64,000 bases of DNA, from NCBI RefSeq assembly GCF_030408755.1, contig NZ_CP047209.1, positions 2,790,001 to 2,854,000 of the forward strand, in the 5' to 3' direction. The notes below the pieces were generated by a model. The model ran no database searches and was not told where the DNA came from. It saw only the letters and a program-made list of their open reading frames with translations. The translations under genes and the position numbers were made by a program. Position 1 is the stretch's first letter; every line of letters starts with the position of its first letter. Positions 29,155-38,314 of the stretch are shown piece by piece. Source of the DNA: Corynebacterium felinum. Its GTDB lineage: Bacteria; Actinomycetota; Actinomycetes; Mycobacteriales; Mycobacteriaceae.

Positions 29155-30327
29155 TTACACAGTATCGTCGGTGTCATCCTCATCGAGCCACAACTCCGGC
29201 GGCTGGCCTGGCGTTTGCGAAGTTGGACGCAAAATCGCAATCCCGCTGCGGCGACTCAACCCACAAATCTGCAGTAAATCCACAATAATCGAGCGCGACT
29301 GCCCCAAAATCATTTGCGCACTCAACACCCGGCCCTCAGCCACGTCCAGCCCCGCCTGGCCACCCAAAACCCGCAAGCGGCGCACCAGCTCAGGAATCTG
29401 CGTGTGCGAAGAATCAGTGCCCTGGAACAACACATGCAACTCATGAGCCACCTGCGACAACTCCTCGATAATCAGGATCTGCTCAGCTGATACCTCATCC
29501 TTATCCTCAGCTAAAACCAGAGCACGACGCGCCAACACGCGCGTATTGCGAATCGCATTATCCACCGGATTCAAAATCCGCTTCAACGAGCGAATCTTAT
29601 GACGCTGACGCCACATCAACGGCGAAAACGTCAAATTCTCCTCACCCGCACGCGCCGCAGCAATCATATTGTTAATCACGCCCTGAGTACCGCGGGCATT
29701 CTGCAAGGCGCGACGAATCGCACGCTCATCATTATCCTTCAGCGCCTGCGCCACCTCATGCAGCACAGTCGAAGTAATACCCAGCAGACGCGACACCTCT
29801 TTACGCCCCTGCTTCAACGGCGACTCCGGCAACAGTGCAATCACGATCAAACCAACCATACCGCCAATGAACGCATCCACCATGCGATCAGTTCCACCCG
29901 AGGTCGACGGCGGCAGAATCGTTGCCACCAATATGGCGGCAAAAGCCGCCTGGTTAGCCACCAGCACACCCTTATCCAAGAAAGTGCCCACGGTAATTGC
30001 CAAGGTCACACCGATAGCGATCTGCCACACGCCCGTGCCAAAGCCGGCGATCATCAGATCACCCAAGCCAACGCCCACGCTCACGCCAACAACCAATTCC
30101 ACGGCGCGGCGGAAACGCTCACCACCTGTCGTTGAGAGCACAATAACCGTGGCCATCGGCGCGAAGAATGGATGCTGGTGACCAAACAGGTGCAAACCAA
30201 CCCAATAAGACAAACCGGCAGCAATACCGGCCTGCACAATATAAAACCAGTGGACTTGAAGGCGCTGCATACCCTCACGAACCCTATTAAGGGCGCGGGT
30301 AGTAGCTGCGGAAGGTGAAGGATTCAT
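29155..30327 (-). CDS. FUSC-family (aromatic acid exporter-like) membrane protein
   Basis: The protein has 390 residues. The N-terminal half has about six hydrophobic segments (residues ~28-175) with the FUSC-typical FFAPMATVIVLSTTGGERFRRAVE region. The C-terminal half is a helical cytoplasmic domain. The family includes exporters such as AaeB-like proteins and YgaH-type channels; the substrate cannot be assigned. It is common upstream or downstream of purA/fba in corynebacteria. It is separated from fba by a terminator, so probably transcribed separately. Confidence 0.8.
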   Translation of the reverse strand: MNPSPSAATTRALNRVREGMQRLQVHWFYIVQAGIAAGLSYWVGLHLFGHQHPFFAPMATVIVLSTTGGERFRRAVELVVGVSVGVGLGDLMIAGFGTGVWQIAIGVTLAITVGTFLDKGVLVANQAAFAAILVATILPPSTSGGTDRMVDAFIGGMVGLIVIALLPESPLKQGRKEVSRLLGITSTVLHEVAQALKDNDERAIRRALQNARGTQGVINNMIAAARAGEENLTFSPLMWRQRHKIRSLKRILNPVDNAIRNTRVLARRALVLAEDKDEVSAEQILIIEELSQVAHELHVLFQGTDSSHTQIPELVRRLRVLGGQAGLDVAEGRVLSAQMILGQSRSIIVDLLQICGLSRRSGIAILRPTSQTPGQPPELWLDEDDTDDTV

Positions 30328-30398
30328 AGGCTTACAGTTTTACTTCAATCTCAGGCTAAAGAGCTATATGGAAACCGTTACGCACTTCCTGCTATAGC

Positions 30399-30437
30399 AA
30401 AACCCCCGCAGCCACGCACGCGTGCTACGGGGAGTTT
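30399..30437 (-). terminator. fba terminator
   Basis: An imperfect 12-13-bp stem (AACCCCCGCAGC side against GCTACGGGGAGTTT, one bulge and one G-U-type pair) with a GC-rich loop. On the minus strand it is followed by GGTTTTGC. It lies 40 bp downstream of the fba stop. Confidence 0.8.
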
Positions 30438-30476
30438 CAACCTTTTCTCAAGCAAGGAATGTTACAAACGACGCAC

Positions 30477-31511
30477 TTACTTGCTCACAGTAGTGCCAAC
30501 AGAACGAAGATCCTGGCACGCCTCAACAACACGATCAGCCATGCCCTGCTCCGCCTTCTTCAGGTAGGAACGAGGATCGTAGGTCTTCTTATTACCAACC
30601 TCACCATCAATCTTGAGCACACCATCATAGTTGGTGAACATGTGGCCCACGATCGGACGGGTGAATGCGTACTGGGTGTCAGTGTCCACGTTCATCTTAA
30701 TAACGCCGTAACGCAGTGCTTCCTCAATCTTCTCCTTCTCGGAGCCGGAACCACCGTGGAACACGAAATCGAATGGGAGAGCATCGTCGCCCAAACCAAG
30801 CTTCTCACGAGCAACCTTCTGGCCCTCAAGCAGCACCTCTGGGCGCAGCTTCACGTTGCCTGGCTTGTACACACCATGCACGTTACCGAAGGTAGCAGCC
30901 AGCAGGTAGCGGCCATTCTCGCCGACGCCGAGAGCATCAATGGTCTTAGCAAAATCCTCAGGGGAGGTGTACAGGTTTGCGCCGGCCTTCGCCTCAACGC
31001 CATCCTCTTCACCGCCAACAACACCAATCTCAACCTCAAGAATGATGTTGGCCTTGCGTGCCTTCTCCAGCAACTCCTGAGCGATAACCAGGTTTTCGTC
31101 GATGTGGATAGCGGAACCATCCCACATGTGGGACTGGAACAGTGGCAGTTCGCCGCGGTCGACGCGCTCCTGCGAAATGGCGATCAGTGGGCGTACGTAC
31201 TCGTCCAGAACTTCCTTCTGGCAGTGATCGGTGTGCAGCGCAACGTTGATTCCGTAGTGCTTAGCAGCCTCGTGTGCGAAAGCAGCCAGTGCGCATGCGC
31301 CCGCAACTTTATTCTTGACAGACAGGCCGGAACCGAACTCCGCACCACCGGTAGAGAACTGAATGATACCGTCAGACTCCGCCTCAGCGAAACCACGCAG
31401 CGCCGCATTGATGGTCTCGGAAGAGGTGCAGTTAATCGCGGGGAAAGCAAAGCCACCTTCCTTCGCGCGATTGAGCATCTCGTTGTATACCTCAGGAGTT
31501 GCGATTGGCAT
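30477..31511 (-). CDS. fba: Class II fructose-bisphosphate aldolase
   Basis: The protein has 344 residues. Zinc-binding and catalytic segments are visible: ALHTDHC near 110, DGSAIH near 144, the EVEIG glutamate near 180, GNVHGVY near 225 and FHGGSGS near 260. It cleaves fructose 1,6-bisphosphate into DHAP and G3P using Zn2+. ATG 31511 follows GGAGGATG by a few bases. The upstream region holds an unusual inverted-plus-tandem repeat block. It marks the edge of the conserved backbone before the 31.8-50.8 kb accessory block. Confidence 0.97.
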   Translation of the reverse strand: MPIATPEVYNEMLNRAKEGGFAFPAINCTSSETINAALRGFAEAESDGIIQFSTGGAEFGSGLSVKNKVAGACALAAFAHEAAKHYGINVALHTDHCQKEVLDEYVRPLIAISQERVDRGELPLFQSHMWDGSAIHIDENLVIAQELLEKARKANIILEVEIGVVGGEEDGVEAKAGANLYTSPEDFAKTIDALGVGENGRYLLAATFGNVHGVYKPGNVKLRPEVLLEGQKVAREKLGLGDDALPFDFVFHGGSGSEKEKIEEALRYGVIKMNVDTDTQYAFTRPIVGHMFTNYDGVLKIDGEVGNKKTYDPRSYLKKAEQGMADRVVEACQDLRSVGTTVSK

Positions 31512-31546
31512 GTGTCATCCTCCAAGAAAATCGAAGTGAAAGAAAG

Positions 31547-31627
31547 TTCGTGACTTTCAGTGGTCTTTTTTCAGTGGTCTTTTTCAGCGACCATTCCAGA
31601 CACCTGATGGGCCTGAAAGTTCACGAA
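31547..31627. repeat. Inverted repeat enclosing tandem repeats upstream of fba
   Basis: The outer arms TTCGTGACTTTCAG (31547-31560) and CTGAAAGTTCACGAA (31613-31627) are complementary apart from one inserted T. Between them lies a duplicated CAGTGGTCTTTTT unit (31558-31571 and 31572-31584). It occupies the fba promoter/leader region. Confidence 0.75.
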
Positions 31628-31810
31628 AAAGGGTAACTCAACCCACTTCTCTCATTATGCCAGTTATGACCTGAAGACGCAGAGCCACCGTTCAGTGAAA
31701 AACCACACATTCGGACATAGTGACACATTTGGCGTTGTTTTCTGTGTTCTCGGGGGTAAAAGTTGCGTCTAGTCCCCACAATGTCAGCCCTGATCTTTAA
31801 GATATTTTTT

Positions 31811-33271
31811 ATGACGTTGAGCACGCTTGTACATAATCTTTCCCACACCGAGCCTGAAGTTCGTTCGTTGGCTGTGTACACACTGTTGAAAGAGCACAGC
31901 ACTCAACTTTCTCTCGAACAGCTCTTAAGCCTTCAGCCGCATGTTGTCGACGCCTATGACCACTATCTGCTCACCATGAAAACGGCGAAACAGGATGATA
32001 AGCGCAGCACTGCCCAAGAAATCGCGCGTGAACTCTCCCGCTTGAGTACCGCCCTCAGCTTGATCACCTGTGATTATCCGCAGTTTCTTCGCTCCCAAAA
32101 AATGCAGGTCATCACCGAGTGGTATGCAGGCGATACAGAATCCAGCACAAAGCGCAAGGAATTCCTCACAAGCCTTGACCCACATGCTTTTGATGCGGAC
32201 GATGATTTGCTCGGCACCCTCGATAGTGCTGATGCCGCTCAAGCGTCTGCATCCGCCGAAGCACCTGCAGTGAGCGACAAAGCAGAAGGAGCGCAAACAG
32301 CTACAGCAGAATTGGAACCATTAGCACCCGTGGTTGAGCCGATTGCCCCTGCTGCTGTGGTGTCAGAAACCTGTGCGAATGCTTTAGCCACGCACTTTGG
32401 TGCTGAGGCGTTTGCGCAAGGAAAGCGGATCGACAATTTTGCGGGCGATTTCTCCGCCTTCTTCGCACCCTTAGTCAATGCCCCTGCTGAGCAGGTACAG
32501 CGCTGGGTGCAACAGCTTAGTGCCCATCTTTCCTGCGAATTAGAGCGCAATGGGAGGGTGCTCAGCACAGAGATGATCGCGTTGGATAAGGTTTTGGCCG
32601 ACACGCTGTTTTTTGAATCTTCCCCCTCCCATGCCCGCAGCTACACCAATGCTTTAGATAGTTGGCACGGGGTGCTCGCAACCCTCGATGCGGATCAGAT
32701 CAGCCTGTTAAGCCTGCATAATAGCTATTATGCGCTGCGGAAGTTTGCTACCTTGCCGTTTCCGGGTGCGGTGCATTGGGCGTCGGCACGCGCAAAGCTG
32801 CGCCTTTTGGAGGAGCGTGCACGTTCACTGAAAGACATTCAGACAGCCTCACGCGCCGCAGTGATTGCGGTGAATTGGGCGAAAGTTGTCAGCCCCGCAG
32901 TGATGGAGGAGGAAGCGCAACGCACATGCGACTTCCTGCTTGATTTGCACACTCAAGGGCACCTGGAAGTGCAGACCGAAACGATCTGGGCAATTCGAAC
33001 TTACGCCGACCTGAAAAAGCGGGCAGGCAACAATGCCCTCGCGTGGGACTTGCTGTGGAGCATCCCTACCCGCTTCCACTTTGATGCGCTTTCCCAGGAG
33101 GGGAAGGTGGGCTTTATTTTCTCCCGCATCGAGCTCGCTGGCCTGGCTAATATCGCCCAGCAATACGGGATGCAAAATGAGCTGTTGCGCGAAGCTGCGC
33201 TGTATTATCGGAGCTGCGGTATGCACAAGGAGTCGGAGAATCTCGTTCAGCGCTACAATCTCAAGCTTTAA
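31811..33271 (+). CDS. Large alpha-helical protein of unknown function (HEAT-like N-terminus)
   Basis: The protein has about 486 residues from ATG 31811, preceded by a TAAGAT -10-like element at 31798-31803 that would give a leaderless message. Starts at 31763 or 31781 are also possible. The N-terminus reads like a HEAT-type helix pair (HTEPEVRSLAVYTLLKEH). An Ala/Pro/Glu-rich spacer lies at about 135-195. The remainder is helical, with a C-terminal stretch reminiscent of TPR repeats. There is no signal peptide or TM. It is convergent with, and immediately beside, the nine-gene minus-strand island, so it may be a component or regulator of it; this is inference. Confidence 0.6.
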   Translation: MTLSTLVHNLSHTEPEVRSLAVYTLLKEHSTQLSLEQLLSLQPHVVDAYDHYLLTMKTAKQDDKRSTAQEIARELSRLSTALSLITCDYPQFLRSQKMQVITEWYAGDTESSTKRKEFLTSLDPHAFDADDDLLGTLDSADAAQASASAEAPAVSDKAEGAQTATAELEPLAPVVEPIAPAAVVSETCANALATHFGAEAFAQGKRIDNFAGDFSAFFAPLVNAPAEQVQRWVQQLSAHLSCELERNGRVLSTEMIALDKVLADTLFFESSPSHARSYTNALDSWHGVLATLDADQISLLSLHNSYYALRKFATLPFPGAVHWASARAKLRLLEERARSLKDIQTASRAAVIAVNWAKVVSPAVMEEEAQRTCDFLLDLHTQGHLEVQTETIWAIRTYADLKKRAGNNALAWDLLWSIPTRFHFDALSQEGKVGFIFSRIELAGLANIAQQYGMQNELLREAALYYRSCGMHKESENLVQRYNLKL

Positions 33272-33312
33272 CGTTCTACCCCCCGCACTCACCACAGCAC
33301 CCCCTGCCATAT

Positions 33313-33375
33313 AACCCCCGCAACCTGTGACATCCACGCCCATAGTTATTCTGCAAGCGCCACCGCGCGGGGGTT
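33313..33375 (-). terminator. Possible terminator at the end of the island operon
   Basis: A 9-bp stem (AACCCCCGC 33313-33321 with 33367-33375) has a 45-nt loop and overlaps the stop codon of the last island gene. There is no T tract, so support is modest. Confidence 0.35.
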
Positions 33376-34085
33376 TAGTTCTGTGTGCGGTATCCGAACC
33401 ATGGGCGGTTTGATGGCAACCACACAAGAATAGCACCTGCGATACCAAGGGGTGCGAGGTACCACTGCCCCGGCAGAATAACTACAAGTATTCCCAGCAC
33501 AGTCATGCTTGCAAGAATCCACCGCGCCCAGGATTGTGCTTTGAGCACGCCAACCACACCAACGATGAGCGCCACAATGCAGATGCCAAGAATAAGCACC
33601 AGAATGTCGCGGGGGTTGCTTCGAGTACATTCATTAGCCAGCATCCATCCCACGTGGATGAGCCCAAGCCCATAGAGTGCTGCGGCAATCCACAACGCAT
33701 AGGGCGCATTCACAATGGAGGTGTGCCGAAGGCTGGGGTTTCGTTTGTCGGATAAGTCGTCAACGATTCCGGTGGAATAGCTCAAAGCCTGCGGCGTGGC
33801 TGCCGGTGGTATAGCCTCACCGAAAGCATGTGATGCTGGGGGTGGGGGTTGTTGCCCACCGAAAGGTGAGTTGTGCGGTGGCTGGTTGCTGCCAAACGGT
33901 GAGCCGGCGCTTGGTGGGGAGGTACCGAATGGGGAAGCACTCGGGGTGGGTGTGGGCCCGAATGGGGAATCGTTGCCCGCATTTCCAGGCCCGAATGGCG
34001 AGTTGGTGCCCTGCGGTTGCTGTGGTTGTGCCCTAAAAGGGTTGTGGGCACCGCCACTGGATGGGGTGTTGTGATGAGGATTCAT
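33375..34085 (-). CDS. Membrane protein with a repeated SPFG/NPF-rich tail
   Basis: The protein has 236 residues. Residues 1-90 are disordered and rich in Pro, Gln, Gly and Ser, with one NPFR and five SPFG motifs at nearly regular spacing. Residues ~125-230 contain about four TM helices (for example ALWIAAALYGLGLIHVGWML and ILVLILGICIVALIVGVV). The tail probably faces the cytoplasm and could display multiple copies of a short binding motif. AAGGAGA precedes the ATG. It is the last gene of the island, 12 bp downstream of the GTPase gene. I do not recognise a named family. Confidence 0.75.
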   Translation of the reverse strand: MNPHHNTPSSGGAHNPFRAQPQQPQGTNSPFGPGNAGNDSPFGPTPTPSASPFGTSPPSAGSPFGSNQPPHNSPFGGQQPPPPASHAFGEAIPPAATPQALSYSTGIVDDLSDKRNPSLRHTSIVNAPYALWIAAALYGLGLIHVGWMLANECTRSNPRDILVLILGICIVALIVGVVGVLKAQSWARWILASMTVLGILVVILPGQWYLAPLGIAGAILVWLPSNRPWFGYRTQN

Positions 34086-34096
34086 GACTGTCTCCT

Positions 34097-35095
34097 TTAT
34101 TCACTTCGGACAAAAACACCGTGGTTGCTTAAGTACCACAACAGGGGGTCCAAGCAGCGGTAGGGGGCGATGCCTTTGCGGCTGAGGTTTTCACCACGGG
34201 GTGCTTCGCCCAGTGCGGATACCGCAAAGTACTGGTAGGGGGCGTCGCGGTATTCAGATTCGACCATATTAATCAGGCTGCGGGCATCCATCAACCGCAA
34301 GAGGGAACCCACTTCGAGGTGGAGTACTTGCTGGCTGAGTGGATCGTAGTCAAACCCGTTGTCGCGCCGGAATGCGGCACCAAGGTTGCCCATGATGTGC
34401 TTCCAATTGCTGTCGCTGAGCCGGTCGAGGGTTTGGAGGGTATCAAATTTTGATACCGCCAACGCCAGTTGTGGGCGCTGCGATCCTAAAAGCCTCATCA
34501 GGTTCCGGAAAACATCCTCCGGGTTACCGCCAAGCCCACTTTGGATAGGAATTAATCCCGCCAAATAGGTAGCGATGGCAGGTACTTTGAGGGGATCAAA
34601 GAGCATGATGACCAGATCGGCGTGCTGAAAAAACTCCATGGAGGCTGGGTCAACAGTGGGGTTTTCGAGATCTTCGCCTGCTACGTCGCGGATCACAAGG
34701 TAGTTTTTCCGCATGACCCCATCGGGTGCTGGCCATTCCCCAAGGTTAAAAATGAAAGGCTCACGCTGGTAGGCGTCCACGTTCGCGCTGGTGGGCGTCG
34801 GTGGCATGTGTTTCATTTCTTGGTAGAGGGGTCGTTCGTATTTTTCGGAGTACCGCTGTTTGGTCGACGAATCAGCTGGGGTGACCACCACGTGTTGGAA
34901 GCGTTGGCGGGCAAGCAGTTCCAGTTGTTTGATGAGCACGGCCATGTACAGGCTTTTCCCTGAGGCGCGGGCGCCTGCCATGGCAACACAGTGGGTGACG
35001 GACTCGGTCCAGCCTGGGAGTAGTTCGCGTCCCGTGCGGGAGAGCGTATCGCCAGGGTTGAGTGTCTGGTAGGTGTCTGGGCAACGCGCAAACAT
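34097..35095 (-). CDS. P-loop GTPase of the TRAFAC / double-GTPase type
   Basis: The protein has 332 residues. The Walker A is GARASGKS (41-48), switch II is RDVAGED (136-142, Asp137 and Gly140 as DxxG), and the specificity motif is SKFD (215-218, an NKxD variant). This combination marks a small GTPase. Absence of translation or ribosome domains fits the 'double-GTPase' families that comparative work links to GAP1, vWA and tubulin-like partners; that link is from memory. No TM. Its start overlaps the upstream stop by one base (TAATG), with GGAGGT just upstream. Probably the switch component of the island. Confidence 0.75.
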   Translation of the reverse strand: MFARCPDTYQTLNPGDTLSRTGRELLPGWTESVTHCVAMAGARASGKSLYMAVLIKQLELLARQRFQHVVVTPADSSTKQRYSEKYERPLYQEMKHMPPTPTSANVDAYQREPFIFNLGEWPAPDGVMRKNYLVIRDVAGEDLENPTVDPASMEFFQHADLVIMLFDPLKVPAIATYLAGLIPIQSGLGGNPEDVFRNLMRLLGSQRPQLALAVSKFDTLQTLDRLSDSNWKHIMGNLGAAFRRDNGFDYDPLSQQVLHLEVGSLLRLMDARSLINMVESEYRDAPYQYFAVSALGEAPRGENLSRKGIAPYRCLDPLLWYLSNHGVFVRSE

Positions 35096-36336
35096 TAGTG
35101 CTGACCTCCGTTGGGGTCGTCGACAAGCGGGTTGGGTGCAAACGGTGACGGGGGCAGTGTGAAGCTGTCGCCGGTGTCGGGGAATGCAGGTGGTTGCTCA
35201 ACCTCAGGGCGCTGGAAGGGATTTACCCCAGGCAGCACAGGGTTTACTGGGGTGTTCGGGCTTTCCGGTATGAACCCCATGCTCCCACCCTCCGGCGCAG
35301 GCGTAGGCGTAGGCGCAGCGCTGCCGTCTTCGGGCATGCTCTGGCTGTGCGGTGCCGGTGCGGGATCAGCTGTGTTCGGCGTCGTCACGCCTGGTGCGGT
35401 TGCTGCTTGTTGCGCGGGGATGGCGAAGGCGAGCGCGCACGTCTGTGCCGCCTGGCGAAGACTTTGGTGATCGCCGGCGAGAAGTGCGCGTGCTTCCTTG
35501 TCCCCAAAAGCCACGAGATGCAGCGGGAATTGCGCCTGGTAGCTGCGCTGATACTGGGCGATTTCAGCATACGCATTCGCACCGACAACCAGCACCACGG
35601 TGCTATCGCCCAGTTGTGCCAACACTGGGCGCGGTTTCACGGTGACAACAGCCATCGCAGTATCAGGATCGGCGGGCACAATTTGCGCCCCAATAGTGGT
35701 GCTGGCGGCGGCATGCGTGTGTGTGAAGGTGCTCAAGCTGTGGCTGCGCGGGTGAATGTTTATGTCGAAGTAGTCGGCGACACCGACCAGCATTTCTTCC
35801 ACGCAACCGAGCAGCTCATCGGTGATGGTGTGATACATGGATGCGGAGGCGTCTGCCCAGATCAGCATCTGCTTCGCGCGGGCCTGGCTTGCGCCAACCA
35901 GCCGTTGCGCGGATACCGCTGTCATGGCGGCGCGCGAGAGGTCGTTGGCAACGTTGGTGCCAAAAGCGGTGATGAGCACCTGGTTGTCGCTGTGATGCAC
36001 CAGCTCCCCGAGGACGCGCTCAGCGGCACCGTCGAGGCGGGCTTGGGGAAACTCCACCCGCTCAGGGCGACCCGTGCCGAGTTGGGAGACTGCAATGTTG
36101 ATGGAATGATCAGGCGGGAATTCGCCGCCACCTTTGCGCCGAACCACAATATTTGCTTTGTCGGTGAAGGTGGTGAGGTAGATTTGTGCATCGTGTGCCC
36201 GGGTGAATGAAACATCGCCGGTGACATCAAGGACAATGTCTGCGGCGTTGCCTTGGGTGAGCCAACCGTCGATGCGCAAGAAGTCGCCGCGTGCGATGGG
36301 GTACGACTGACCATCGTGCAGTGTTGTTGTGTTCAC
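35095..36336 (-). CDS. Cytoplasmic vWA-domain protein with NPF-containing tail
   Basis: The protein has about 413 residues from GTG 36336, which has AGAGG about 8 bp upstream and starts 4 bp after the previous stop. A longer frame back to 36489 would overlap the neighbour and look non-native. A beta-rich N-terminal domain (1-135) is followed by a vWA-like domain whose MIDAS core is DASAS (ADASASM). The C-terminal ~110 residues are Pro/Ala-rich and contain NPFQ and SPFA. No signal peptide or TM is present. vWA domains bind partner proteins through a metal; here the partner may be the GTPase encoded next. One-base overlap with that gene implies coupled translation. Confidence 0.7.
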   Translation of the reverse strand: MNTTTLHDGQSYPIARGDFLRIDGWLTQGNAADIVLDVTGDVSFTRAHDAQIYLTTFTDKANIVVRRKGGGEFPPDHSINIAVSQLGTGRPERVEFPQARLDGAAERVLGELVHHSDNQVLITAFGTNVANDLSRAAMTAVSAQRLVGASQARAKQMLIWADASASMYHTITDELLGCVEEMLVGVADYFDINIHPRSHSLSTFTHTHAAASTTIGAQIVPADPDTAMAVVTVKPRPVLAQLGDSTVVLVVGANAYAEIAQYQRSYQAQFPLHLVAFGDKEARALLAGDHQSLRQAAQTCALAFAIPAQQAATAPGVTTPNTADPAPAPHSQSMPEDGSAAPTPTPAPEGGSMGFIPESPNTPVNPVLPGVNPFQRPEVEQPPAFPDTGDSFTLPPSPFAPNPLVDDPNGGQH

Positions 36337-36340
36337 TGTG

Positions 36341-38314
36341 TTACCTCTTTCCCTCAATGATTTGCGGTTGGCTTGCTGTATCGGCCCAGCGTTCTTTAAT
36401 CCGCCACGCCTCACCAGGCTCCGATGTGGTGGTCTGGGCACGGCGTGCGAAGAAGCTGTGTTGCGTGGCGCGCAGGCGTTCGATCCCATCCCGCACGAGT
36501 GGCACGAGCTGCGGGGATTGGGTATGGAGTGCGCGCAGGTTGCTTTCGGCGTAGTCGTAGAACCCTTCCCATTCGCTGGCTACTGGGTCGAGGAATGTTT
36601 GGGCTTGCTCAACGAATGCGTCGAGCACTGCGCCGCGTTGGATGGCGGTGAGAATGCCCAGCTCAGGCAGTGCGGTGACAAAGGCTGTGTCGTTCATGTC
36701 GGCTACGGTGAGGAGCATACGGGCACGAAATTCGACGAGCTCCGGGGTGTGCGGCGGGCAGGCAGCGAGTTGATTCAGGCGTGCGAGCATCCGCCAACTA
36801 TCGAGGCTTTTGTGGGTGTCTTGGCTGAAAATATGCTTGAGTGTTTCCACATTTTGGCCGATCAGCTGCAGATCTTCCGCGCTCAATTCCAGCACCGATT
36901 CATATCGCATTCCCGGCTGCATCTCCCCGCTATAGGCCGCATCGCGTATCGACGCCGCCTCATCACCCAGCAACGGATCAGTCTGCCCGTTACTAGGTTG
37001 CTGCAACTCTGGTGTTGCGCCTACAGGTGGAAGGGTGAAGGGGTTCTCCCCTGCCATGTCCACCGGGATTCCCAGACTCTCCATCGGGGCCTGCGGCACA
37101 AAGTGCGGTGTGTAAGCAACCTCAGGCTCACAGTGTGGTGTGTAAACAGTTTCAGGCGCAGAGTGCACAGGAGGTGCTGCCTGCTGTTCCACCGGCACCT
37201 GGAGTGGTTGTGATTGCTGTGCTTGTGGTGGTTGCTGTGTTTGTGCGGCTTGTGGTGGAGTGTGGAAAACGTCAGTCGGTGCCACGGGGTTGGTGTGCAC
37301 TGGTGCCACGGGGTTGGTGTATGACGGTGACTGTGCGTGTGGGTGTGGCGGATGGGCAGTTTCGGCGACGGTGCCCAATTCCACTGCTAGTGGTGGGGTT
37401 TGCTGGGGAAGATGAACGGGCTCCGGTGGTTCGGGAAGCACGAAACTCATCGGCTCAGCCTCGGGTGAGAATGGCAAAGGCTCGTCCACACTGACCACCA
37501 CTGCCCTCGTGCCAACGCGTTGCTTCGCGGCTTCAGCATCAGTTGTTTTCACCACTGCGAACTGGCAGAAATGATCAAACATTTCCATGAGCCGGTCTGG
37601 GGTCTCAAAAGTAGAAAAACTAAAATTCTTCCCCACCGCTCGACCCACCGCAGTGACCCACAACGCGGATTCTTTCAATGGGCATGCCAACACAACCAAA
37701 GAACCCGACTGCACCAACCCCACCAGCGTCGACAAAATTTGGCTGCGCTGCGGGCCTGGGTTCACAGGGGTTACCTGGGCAAAGTTTTCCGGTAGAGGTG
37801 AATCACCCTCCCAGCCGTGGATAAACGCATCCACCACGGCATTCGTCACAGGGCCAGGGGTTGAAGTACGATCCGGCAACTGAACCTTATCCACCTGACT
37901 CTTACCAAAAGGAACTGGGATTTCAGGTGAATACAGCATCCCTACCGGATCAATATCCTTCGTCCCGTTCGGGCAAACCTGAACAAAACTAAACACATTG
38001 CCCGGACGCCCCGTCGAATCTTGGCCCGCATGAGCAGAGGCATAAAACGCCCACCACTGCGACACCTGCCCGCTGTGGTCCAGGATTGGCAGCCATGCGA
38101 AACGACGGTTCAACTGCGCAATCTCCTCTCGGGAAGGATAGTTGCCGGGCGTTTCGCCATCATTGAGCGATGTGGGGATAAGTCGGCGTAAAGAATTAGC
38201 ATCATCCGCCGAAATAACACCTTTCACATCGCCCACGCTCCACCCGCCGGCGCGCTGCGGGCTTGGGGAGAAGGATGCGAAGCTGAATACTCCTACTGTG
38301 TGGTGTGTGTTCAT
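36341..38314 (-). CDS. GAP1-like (GTPase-associated) protein
   Basis: The protein has 657 residues without TM. The N-terminal ~280 residues (SFASFSPSPQRAGGWSVGDV, FAWLPIL and WWAFYASAHAGQD segments) resemble the N-terminal domain of GTPase-associated protein 1 (GAP1-N2-like). I judge this by eye with moderate certainty. A long Pro/Gln/Val-rich linker (about 280-440) includes ENPFTL, and a helical domain closes the protein. It overlaps the upstream gene by 4 bp (ATGA) and is followed by the vWA gene after 4 bp. In comparative-genomics models GAP1 acts with a double GTPase as a sensor or effector scaffold; function here is untested. Confidence 0.6.
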   Translation of the reverse strand: MNTHHTVGVFSFASFSPSPQRAGGWSVGDVKGVISADDANSLRRLIPTSLNDGETPGNYPSREEIAQLNRRFAWLPILDHSGQVSQWWAFYASAHAGQDSTGRPGNVFSFVQVCPNGTKDIDPVGMLYSPEIPVPFGKSQVDKVQLPDRTSTPGPVTNAVVDAFIHGWEGDSPLPENFAQVTPVNPGPQRSQILSTLVGLVQSGSLVVLACPLKESALWVTAVGRAVGKNFSFSTFETPDRLMEMFDHFCQFAVVKTTDAEAAKQRVGTRAVVVSVDEPLPFSPEAEPMSFVLPEPPEPVHLPQQTPPLAVELGTVAETAHPPHPHAQSPSYTNPVAPVHTNPVAPTDVFHTPPQAAQTQQPPQAQQSQPLQVPVEQQAAPPVHSAPETVYTPHCEPEVAYTPHFVPQAPMESLGIPVDMAGENPFTLPPVGATPELQQPSNGQTDPLLGDEAASIRDAAYSGEMQPGMRYESVLELSAEDLQLIGQNVETLKHIFSQDTHKSLDSWRMLARLNQLAACPPHTPELVEFRARMLLTVADMNDTAFVTALPELGILTAIQRGAVLDAFVEQAQTFLDPVASEWEGFYDYAESNLRALHTQSPQLVPLVRDGIERLRATQHSFFARRAQTTTSEPGEAWRIKERWADTASQPQIIEGKR

